Assembly (NCBI GenBank): GCA_900239685.1
Contig: OENT01000815.1
Location: 1-64,000 of the forward strand
Direction of reading: 5' to 3'
Length of the DNA stretch: 64,000 nucleotides
From: Rotaria macrura
Lineage: Eukaryota; Rotifera; Eurotatoria; Philodinida; Philodinidae
Shown: one piece after another, positions 25,701 to 35,617 of the stretch
Position numbering within the stretch: position 1 is the stretch's first letter
Layout: each line of letters starts with the position of its first letter
Notes under the pieces: model-generated
The model's input: the letters and a program-made list of their open reading frames with translations, nothing else
The model's database searches: none
What the model was told of the DNA's origin: nothing
Program-made: the position numbers and the translations under genes

Positions 25701-28700
25701 AGTACCCCATCGTTTTTATGTACACAGCTACCGTTCACCAACCAAATGTAATATATGTAAGCGTCTATTAAAAGGTCTCGTTAAACAAGGATACCGGTGT
25801 AAAGGTAAGGTGTTTAGTTTAGTTTATTTTAACATGCTGAATTAGATCTAAATTTAGATTGTAAAATGAGTGTACATAAAAAATGTATATCTAAAGTAGT
25901 AAATAATTGTCGAGAAACACCAATGTTGAATTGCAGTCAAGGTACTGTTAAACACATGACTAATTAAAAGAAACCGAATAAAGTATCTCTCTCTCTTAAG
26001 TGGATGACGATGACTCATCACGTGAAACAACTGATCAGTTGAGTGTAGGTGGAAAATTAAGAGATTTATCGAGTTCATCCATGACTGTTCCGCACGACGA
26101 AGATGACGATAACGAACATATTCGGCATGGAAATATTCGTGCTCAACGCTTGATACAAAGTGTAAAACGTGTTAAAAAAGCCGATGGTGGTGCACTTTTT
26201 TGGGAAGGTTGGATGATATACACAACAGATAAAGATTTATTAACAGAAAAGAAATACTATTGGCGTGTTGATACGTCGTATGTCACAAGAAAAGTTTCTT
26301 TCATTTGTACTTTTAAAGTTTGCTTTTAAATTTTCTTCCATCAGATGTATAACAATGTATCCAAATGAAACAACGAATAAGTTTTCTCGTGAAATACTAT
26401 TGGAACATGTTTTACTACAAATAAATACAGATGATGAACGAGGATACTATTTTGAAATAAGAACAGCACCGACTAATTACTATTGTGGATGTAGACGAAC
26501 AAGAAATCGAGTAAGATAATATAGAAAAAATGTCGTTTAAATTATTCGTCACATGAAAGAACATCGTTTTTCTCTGTTTTTTCTTTGAAGCAATATGATT
26601 TAGTTCATTCATCCCAACATGCAAGAAATGCTTATACACAAATCAGACAAGCATTGCTAGCTTATAATAACGACGGCCCTGAAATAAAGCATGTATTTAC
26701 AATAATTTCATCCCGATCACAAAATCGTGATATTAATGAATTATATAAAATAAATCCAATTGAAGTGCTCGGTAGTGGACAGTTCGGAACAGTTTATGGA
26801 GGTCATTCATTGGAAACGCAAGAACAAGTTGCAATTAAAGTCATAGATAAAGCACGTTTCAATGAGCAGGAAGAAAAAATTCATCGCGAAGTTGACATTT
26901 TACAAGAAATATCACATCCAGGTGTCATAAAACTACATGCCATGTTTGACACTCCAGGAAAAGTACTCTCGACAATAATTTTGAAAAAAATAGCAATTCT
27001 TCTGATCCTTACTTTTCGCCTCTAGTTTTACTTGGTGATGGAAAAACTACATTCAGATATGCTTGAAATGATTTTATCTCAACCAACAAAACGTCTCAAT
27101 GAACGACAAACAAAATTTTTAATTTATCAAGTAATACCTGTTAATTTATCTTAATGAAATGAAAAACATGCATTTTCTTCTCTACTTTCTATCATTAGGT
27201 TCTTGCTGCCTTGAGATATTTACATAGCAAATCAATTGTACATTGTGACTTAAAACCAGAGAATAGTTTGTTATAATTGAATGATTATTCAAGAGAAAGA
27301 ACAAGGATTTCATCTGTTTTGATATAGTTCTACTGGCTCAATCACAAGATTTTCCACAAACGAAATTATGCGATTTTGGCTTTGCAAGAATTATCGGAGA
27401 AAAGTCATTCCGACGATCTATCGTCGGAACACCAGCTTATTTACGTACGCATTTTCTAGTTTTCTTCATTATTTGCTCATATGGTTTTGATGAATATGAC
27501 ATGTTAACCTCGTACCTAGATTATCGACTACATTGAACTTTTTACCGGATATTTTTAGTAAATTGATATGAGTCAATTTGAAATTAATACTTTATTAGAA
27601 AGCACGAGAAGTATCAGTTTCTAACATATTCAGTCGTGTTAAAGAAATATCTAGGCTAAGATCAATTTATCGAAGTTAAACTAGCTCAGCATATTGAATT
27701 AACAACTTTCAGCGAGTTTCTACTGGAAGAATTAATTGGTAAAGTGAATCTTTTGAAATTCATGAAAATTTGAGAGTCGTCAATATTTGAATTAATTCGA
27801 ATGTATTTCTTATATTTTGAATAGAATCTACTGTTTAATCGAACCGAACAGTATTAGGAATCTGTCAGTTATCGCATAACAAAAATGACGAATGATCTAT
27901 AGATTAATCGAATGTAAGATTTCATTGTGAAGAAATCGAAAATCTTCAGCGCAAGGTGGTATTTAATTGAAGTTCAATCGAATACTGTCTAATGCTTATA
28001 TTTTCACTGACAATATAACTACGAGCTAGATAATCATTCAGTGTATTAATTAATCATTTTAGTTTACTAAAAACTATGAATGAAAGTGATGGTGTAATAT
28101 ATCTTTTTCGTTTGTTTTCAGCTCCAGAAGCATTGAAACCTGAAATTCGTCTGGAAAAGGGTTATAATCGTTCATTGGATATGTGGTCATGTGGTGTGAT
28201 CATTTATGTTTCGTAAGTGTAACAAGTTTTTTTTCTTCTTCTCTACTCTTTTTCTAACGGTTTTATTTTAAAATTATCGGACGAAAACTTTTGATTGTAT
28301 TTTAAGACTAAGTGGTACTTTTCCATTTAACGAAGACGAAGAAATTGAAGACGTAAGCATATTTTACAGGTGCTGTGCTTTGTTTTTTGTCTTAACCGTA
28401 TTTGTATTTCTTCAGCAAATTCGAAATGCAAACTTCATGTTTCCAGAATGTACATGGAAAGAAATATCGAGTGAAGGTATATTCAATTTAATTTGTTCCT
28501 AGTTCCAAGCGTTAAAATAAAGGACATTCATTCTAAATTAAATTTTCATTTTCATAGCACTGCACTTTCTCAAAAGTCTATTAGAATTGGATAGTAGAAA
28601 GCGACTACATACTAATAGAGTATTTTTTCAAATGTGGCTACAGGTTGAGTTTTTATTTTAAATTATTTCTTTTTCTGATTTCACAATTGATTTGCACGAA

Positions 28701-29199
28701 AAATAATTTTTCATTATGCATGGGAAATGCATTTTTTTTTCATTTGATTGCATGGTGATGCCCGATTATTTTAGCTACTGATCTGATTGCTCATCATTTG
28801 CTTCAAGTCAACATCGGTCATCGGCTTGCCGCTGCTAGTGCTCTCAGACACGCTTTTTTTGAGGTGTGTGCATGGTTTTGATTACTAGTGATTCATTTGC
28901 TTTTAGTTTGAATAATCTGTGCATTTATTTTAAAACCATGTTGATATAGGATTATCAATTGTATTGCGATTTACGTAAACTCGAAGATTCATGTGCCTGT
29001 GAACGTTGGTTAACAATGCCTGAGGATGATGATAGATGGGAAAAATATGCGAAAGACAATGGCTTAATTGGACAACCATGCATTGGTAAATTTTTTCTAA
29101 GTACATGTACTCATATCATAGAAATATATTCTTCCTTTTTCTTTAGAGTCATCATCGTCTCTACAAGTTCCAAAAGAAACAATATTTTCTAGTGTTTAA
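22745..29199 (+). CDS. PRKD: Protein kinase D (PRKD) serine/threonine kinase
   Basis: A diacylglycerol-activated kinase acting at Golgi and plasma membrane downstream of PKC. Exons: 22745-22891, 22947-23085, 25037-25168, 25238-25341, 25645-25804, 25858-25941, 26001-26277, 26345-26510, 26591-26962, 27026-27130, 27199-27265, 27328-27444, 28122-28212, 28307-28352, 28416-28476, then 28558-28643 or 28775-28863, 28950-29085, 29147-29199; 780 or 781 residues. Order: N-terminal ubiquitin-like region, C1a (~108-157), C1b (~196-245), acidic linker, PH domain (~320-430), kinase domain from ~456. Visible: GSGQFG loop, AIK lysine 486, [11 protein letters not shown] at 600, and the two activation-loop serines in SFRRS (611, 615). 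APE reads PPE at 624-626. The C-terminus FSSV fits a class I PDZ ligand. Intron 2 is ~1.95 kb. Confidence 0.95.
28558..28643 (+). other. PRKD alternative exon 16a (mutually exclusive)
   Basis: An 86-nt exon entering in phase 1 and leaving in phase 0. It encodes the late kinase lobe (subdomains X-XI): [17 protein letters not shown], ending FQMWLQ. With the leading Glu from exon 15 it aligns without gaps to the vertebrate PKD segment that precedes DYQ. The LL-x6-R pattern with the invariant subdomain XI arginine is present. Acceptor TTTTCATAG and donor CAG|GTTGAG. Confidence 0.8.
28775..28863 (+). other. PRKD alternative exon 16b (mutually exclusive)
   Basis: An 89-nt exon with the same entry and exit phases as 16a. 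It encodes [18 protein letters not shown] and ends LRHAFFE. It matches the same vertebrate segment with one extra residue and keeps the invariant arginine. Acceptor TTATTTTAG and donor GAG|GTGTGT. Joining 16a to 16b shifts the frame and gives a stop within four codons (CTA CTG ATC TGA). Skipping both also shifts the frame, so only one can be used. Confidence 0.8.
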
Positions 29200-29577
29200 T
29201 TAACTGTCAACTGATAACAGTTCGAATAATTTTTAATGCTTTTGTTTTTCTTCTGCGTAGTGTCAGATATACTTTTGAATAACAAAGGAAACTGCGCATC
29301 AGAAAAAAAAACTAATAACCGCGTGAATAATTCAAAAAATAAGATTGGAATATTAGTCGTTTTCTCTTTCTCTCAGTTTAGTCATTCATAACCAGTGAAG
29401 CACTCTTGTTTTATGTCATTTATTAGTCAACTTGTTGATATGACGCATCTTTATTTTCTTGAAACTAGTCGATTTTTGTCTTATTCTATTCTTATATGTA
29501 TATGTGATGATTATGATATAGAAACAAGCCTTACGATTAATATTTGTGTGTTTCTTTTCCTTTGTTTTCTATTCCAG

Positions 29578-30139
29578 ATGGCATCTAGCACAAAACGAGT
29601 TTTGAATGATTCAACAAATGAAAAAAAACGCTTAAAAGATGATTCACCCATTGATTTACATTTTGATATTGATGAACTAAAATATAAAAGCATTCCAACT
29701 TCATATTCGATGTCCATTTCATCCGGTATGCAACAATGAATAATGTCAAACTTGAAAGATAAGTTTGTTTTCCTTAATAAATAGAATCAGCGATTACCAT
29801 TGATTCGATGTATGATGATAATGTATTCGAAGACGAACAAAGTGTTATTGATTCTTCATTGAAAATTAGTCAAAGTTAGTTGTGATTATTTTACATGGAC
29901 TACTTTTGGTAATTTCTATAGTCTTTTTTTTTAATCGTCACATAGATCGAGGTCGAGAACGATTAAATGGTACGTCAACATATCATACAAAGGCGAGCAA
30001 GAACACACAAAAAAAGAAATGTATGAAAAAAGAAATAAGTGTTATTGATCAAGCATTGAATCAAGTACGTCAAGAACAAGCTCGTATTGATGCTCATTCT
30101 CTTTCCATTATTGCCAAGCAAATATACAAAATGTTTTGA
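29578..30139 (+). CDS. Small charged protein, unknown
   Basis: Three exons (29578-29725, 29785-29874, 29946-30139) give 143 residues with consistent phases. I do not recognise the protein. It starts MASSTKRVLNDSTNEKKRL, is acidic in the middle (DDNVFEDEQS) and basic after that (NTQKKKCMKK). It ends in a probable short helix (IDQALNQVRQEQARIDAH ... QIYKMF). The start ATG lies immediately after a T-rich tract and CAG, 378 bp behind the PRKD stop, with no AATAAA between them. This suggests a trans-spliced second gene of a PRKD-led transcript. A nuclear location is possible from the basic clusters but not shown. Confidence 0.7.
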
Positions 30140-30470
30140 TATATTATACATCGAAACTGTCTTGAAAAAGAAGAAAAAAAAACTGACTTAATAAGTTTTG
30201 TTATCTTATTATGTGTTATTAACTTCTAGTTAGTTATTTTTCGTTCTGCTGAGTATTTTTTTTTGTTAAGCTTGTTTTTCTCTTGTTGCATATGGTTTGA
30301 TACGAATTCTGTTGGCTCATTTCATCGAAAGAGTCAGATAGACCTGTGTGAATTGTACATGTGAAGAATGTTGGTAATGGAATACATATGTATATATATT
30401 CATCTACTGAAAAAGAAAAAATTTTTATTTATTTCGAGATGATTAAATTTGTACATAAAAATAATTAAGA

Positions 30471-30476
30471 AATAAA
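30471..30476 (+). terminator. Polyadenylation signal after the small gene
   Basis: First canonical AATAAA after the stop at 30139. It would end a transcript carrying the small gene, and PRKD too if they are co-transcribed. Confidence 0.5.
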
Positions 30477-30508
30477 AGTGAAACTATTCATACATAGGTT
30501 TTTGTCTC

Positions 30509-30687
30509 AGTGGTAGATATAAGGGGCTGTGATTGGGCGATTGCATCCTTTCAAGAAAATTTTTTCGATTTTTCTCAAAAAACAACGACATACTTTATCT
30601 ATAGTGCGTTTCAAAATGTGTTCTATGCTTGTGATCACACCCCCTTCAGGAAACCCCACCCACTTGCAAAGTCCTAGATGCGCCACT
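30509..30687. mobile_element. MITE-like element related to 18310-18498
   Basis: The ends AGTGGTAGATATAAGG (left) and AGTGGCGCATCTAGG (reverse complement of right) are similar to each other and to the element at 18310. It is 179 bp, with a locally C-rich right half containing CCCC and CCACCC runs. The flanking octamers TTTTGTCT and TTTTCTTT agree at 6 of 8 positions if the element is taken to begin with CAG, a possible degraded 8 bp duplication. Confidence 0.45.
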
Positions 30688-33600
30688 GTTTTCTTTCGAT
30701 GACATTGTGTCATTGTTAAGTGATGGATGATATCGATATGATTTCTATTCTAAAATTAAGTAGAATCGTCATTTTCTCATTATATTTTTCGATTAATAAA
30801 TTATGTATGTCGTTCTTGAAATAGTGCAGAGAAAATGATCAGATAATTCTATTGATTGTCAACTAGAGAGTAATATTTACTCCAATTGCTGCATTCATTA
30901 CGTTTTAATCGTTCAATATGCATGAGTCTAATATAATGCGCCTGAATTTTGTATGCCGTATGAACTAGATAAAGAAATAATTGAAATCAGATCTCTGAAA
31001 ATGACAAAGAACAAAAGACTATTTCACTTGGGCTTATATTTTATCGTCAATTTGATTTTCATAATCTCGTGCTTTAAGTTATCGAGAAATTTTATTGTTG
31101 ACGTACCGAATATTATGGATTTTTAAATTCATCACAGATATTAGACTCATGTGTCAATTGACATGGTACAAGTCCTATAATCAGTAGAAGTGTTGAAATG
31201 ATCACAGTAAGGATGCTTTCCGTTAGTTTTGGTTATTATTCATTCGCCTCGATTAAACATGTTGCGTAAATTATTTCCAAGATGTGATACACAATGTCCG
31301 AAAAGGTCTCTTTCTCTACTATCTAATTTAACTTAATAAATTATTGTTCTTTTACACGGCAGGCGAGATTATACCGATTTGTTTCATCAATAAACACAAA
31401 TTAGAAAAGTACCCGTCAAAACTGTAATATCTAAGTGAAGCATTGGAATTTATTTCTTATTCATTTTTTTTTGAGAATTCATCATGCAGCAATTAGGTTT
31501 AGATGTTTCATTATTTAGGATATTGTTCGTATGCTTATCCTTGTCATAGTTTTATAAACACATCTACTGTATTTAGACTAAAGCCGATAGATGTGTTATA
31601 TAGACTGTGCAATGTACTTGTTAAAGTTTATCTTGTGAGATTTTATCTTAAGAATTTTGCATATTCCGTCACTTGTGGTGATATTCCAGGTATTGGCGAA
31701 TCTTGATGCAACGATTTGGTGACATAGTAACATTAACACTTTCTAAACTCTCTATTCTCTGATTGTATCGGAAAAAACAGAATTATTGAGAAAAAAATTA
31801 GCTAACAGCATAAGACATCGACCGATTGTTTTAAATTAATTTACATGCATCCAACCGATAAGTTTTATGATAAATGCTTCGGAATAGATAGACTAATGTC
31901 ATGAATTTGATAGTCATTTAAGTTTATGCTGTTCGATTTCTCCTCACTTTGGAATTTTACCACAATTTTTAGATATAAAGTGTGACCAGTTACGATCTAG
32001 ACAACGTCAAAATTATAAATATTCATGGGACTGGCTTACATCAAGCAAAAATGATTCCTGTTCCGTTTCTATTTAAATATATTCAAAATGCTAAGATATT
32101 TTATTTCGATCATATTCGAAGATACTTTTGAAGCATGATTGTATGAATAAGAATTCAACATGTGAACTGACGATATCATTCTATTTACGTTTGAATCTAT
32201 CAAACATAGAAAAGTCATACGATTGTTAGCTTACGTCATAAAATGGATATCGGATTGATTATTTTTCTAACTCATGTGCACATGCACTCCTAGCATCAAC
32301 AAACCCAAGAGTATGTTTAGGGCTTTTGATCGAACTAATGATTGCGTTGTCGCTTACAGTCTTCTATATTAATTAACTACTGCATTCAAATATTTAAAAT
32401 TAGAATGTCAGGCTATGACCATACGAAATTATCCTAAGATTGATCAGCAAGTATGGTCACGAATGACATGATTCATGAGTGGATTAATCTACTTGATGAT
32501 TCACATACGATATGTATATAACTATAGAACTATCATATGAGACAAACGTATTGTTCTTTCAGTTATGATTCAAAGCGCACAATGATATGATACTATCGGC
32601 TGATTATTAACTATGCTGTAGGATGAATATGAAGATAGAAAGAAACGTTTTATTCGACTAAAATCAAATGATTACTATGATGGTAACTGTAATTATAGCT
32701 AGTGGATATGACGCTGATAAAAGTTTCTTAAAAATAGTAGTTATATACGAAGTGATGAATTCTCTTATGAATTCACTCTAAAGGAATCTAGATGTGGGTG
32801 TTTGATTCTGTTCACAGACGAGAATCTATTCGGTATTTGTAGCCTAAAGTGAAATAAACGAACTTACATAGAATAGTAGCATTGATTCTAATGGAGTGCA
32901 AAGAGATATAAGTAAGCGAAATCTTTACTTAGATGAGTAATAGCAGAGTAAGAAAGGGTGAATAATGATGTATAAGGATTAATGGCTTACGCTATTATAG
33001 ATGATGATGATAATGCTAATATATGATGAAGTGGTTGTGGAGCTCTAGAGAACATTACAGAGCTACTAGAATTTTTAGCTAACGATGGAATCTAGCCAAC
33101 ATATCTGAGTAAATTTAGTCAGTGAAATCAATTGATTTTTACAACTGCACTCACTTCGACGTGTAGTATATTATGTATGTCTCGCCGTTAATATTAGTCG
33201 AATATCTCCCGATTCTTCACAATATTATTTATTGAATCATCAATGTTTATTTCATTATCAATTATTTCGAAAACAAGATATAACATGCCACTTAATGAAC
33301 TTTTGAGACATTATCTCAGTCGTATGAAAAAATCTTCCGTGTGATTGTCACATTCTCCCACTTGATATTAGTAGAGAGAAAATTAACGGAACGGTATTAA
33401 AAATGGCTATGATAATGCTGAGAAATAAGATTCTTCACCAAGTAACTGAAGATCAATCCAGCTTTCCAGACAAGTTGCGAGCTGAACGATAATTAGCATA
33501 CTTACAACGCCATCAGATCACTATCATTATATTACTAATGTCAATTTAAAATTCAGCAAAACAAATTATTCATGTTTACCGTTTTGTTCATTCATAATTT

Positions 33601-33805
33601 TGACATTCAGCTCATCTATTTTCTATTTTTCTATTTGTATCAAAGTTTAACAGTATTCCTCTAAAAACTATATCCGTTCTAGTATCATCACATCAGTCAT
33701 CTTAATTTTACATAGCATTTGCAATCAAACGGATGTTCTTCGATCAACTATGGTTTGAGTTAGAGTTGTGCAAGAGTATGAATTTCATCACCCTATTCTG
33801 CTCTA

Positions 33806-33828
33806 CCCTACCCTAGAGTAGGGTAGGG
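33806..33828. repeat. CCCTACCCTA/TAGGGTAGGG palindrome
   Basis: A perfect 10 bp inverted repeat with a 3-base GAG spacer, made of two CCCTA units facing two TAGGG units. It is a GC-rich island in AT-rich sequence. Confidence 0.8.
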
Positions 33829-35576
33829 GGTACGGTGCAAGTAAGGTTGGACATAGGAGTCTAGCTTGAGTCAATCAATAGTTGGTTTACGTACAGTCAT
33901 ATTTCGCCATGGCTTCTATTTCACACGATGGTGTTATCTATTGCCTGCCTTTGTGATTAGAAACTAAAGTATCGGAAACTTGAAATTTTAACTTAAAAAA
34001 AGTATTAATATTGGCAATCTATAGATTAACACTAATACTTGATCCCTAAACTTTTCAATGAACTATTTTCTGTGAATATATTTTGCACGTGAAATCAAGA
34101 TTTTTATTAAACAACAATTCTTTGCAAACAGAAACAATGAAATGTTTCTAATGTTTATTGTATTATTTATTAAAATAATCATAAGACACATTGACAAAAA
34201 AGTATTGAATGTGTCTCCAAGTAGATAAGAAAAAAAGAGATTCTAAATCTCGAAAGTATCGCTCGCACAATATCAGGTACGAAAATTTGCATATATTAAA
34301 GAAAAAGAAGTTTTGCTTGTGTCTTCAGATGCATTATTTTTATCTTGCCAATAGAATCACAATCCATCATCTACGCTAAAGAAACTATGCTAAATATATT
34401 CCTAACGTCAAATAATCGATGATTCGATTTCTAGTATAGTTATTCTTGATAGCCGGTATTCGGTGTCAATAAATCATCAGCAATAATAAGAAATCATAGA
34501 GATATTCTCGGATGTAGGTGTGGTATCGAACTAGTGATCTTTTCTTTACATTTTGACGCTTTATCAACAATCGTTGAAATTTATAGTTAAATACTAAAGT
34601 GAAAAATTGAATAAACCAAATATATATATATAGTAATTACGACCATAGTTTTTCTGATTCTGATTCTACTAATTTAATTTTAAGCAAATATTCAACAAAT
34701 CTGAAGCATAGATTGATTCTAGTGAAAATATTTATTCAAAACTTTCGTTTCTTCTTAATATAAGTGCCCAATTCACTGAAGAGCATACGTTTGATTTCAC
34801 TCATATTACTCTTCCGCTTATTCTGGTCAAAATTTATCCTTGACTACACTTTTCTGGTTGATTAGCATGTGGATCAACCTCTTTGCAATCCTCATTCTAA
34901 TCGTAATAGTACTTTGATTATACATTTTATTATGTGATTTCCATCGATTCTGTCGAATAATTTTGAAAATTGTGACTATAGGCAAACATGTTATTGATTC
35001 ATTTCTCCGTCAGCATGTTACTTTCCGTATCAATCATTATTGCAGCTGTCAACAACTATGAGAAATTACTTAAATGGCCTCTTAGCAGTCTATTTTTACA
35101 ATTTCGTGTAAAACTAATGTCGAATAACTTAGAAAATAACTTCATTTAATTCTTGTTGAGAAGTATGTTCCGGGACGTTATGCCTAATTATTTTTGAAAA
35201 AGCAAATGCTGACAAAACGATTCTATTGTAAAATATTAGCATGTTTTTCTCGAGTATTCATTCATATTTGCCTATAATGTAGACGATATACGAAATTACA
35301 TAATAATCAGATAGAAAATACCACTAAATACGCTTCATGTCTATGCACATTGACAACTTGTACGGGAATTATTATGGGTTTTTTTCGTATCTAGGCGATT
35401 GAAGAATATTCACAAACAGATATATTTCTTCAGTGTGCAAACCATCAGAACATGATATTTGTAGTTCCATCTTTTTTTAATTAGTTTTTGTCGTTTCTAA
35501 ATCATATCATGGTAAAGTAAACTCAATAACATCGTTATTCAATGAACAAAAAAGAACCTGTTCCATTATTGGTGAA

Positions 35577-35617
35577 AATTTCTCGTAATTATCTAACGTA
35601 GATAATTACGAGAAATT
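35577..35617. repeat. Perfect 19 bp hairpin with 3-base loop
   Basis: AATTTCTCGTAATTATCTA (35577-35595) is followed by ACG and then by its exact reverse complement (35599-35617). There is no gene within 5 kb. It is the longest perfect palindrome I found. Confidence 0.9.

Noticed and set aside
34500..34560. tRNA B-box-like sequence (GTATCGAACTAG)
   Set aside because: No cloverleaf, anticodon arm or acceptor stem could be formed around it; no tRNA gene was supported anywhere in the window.
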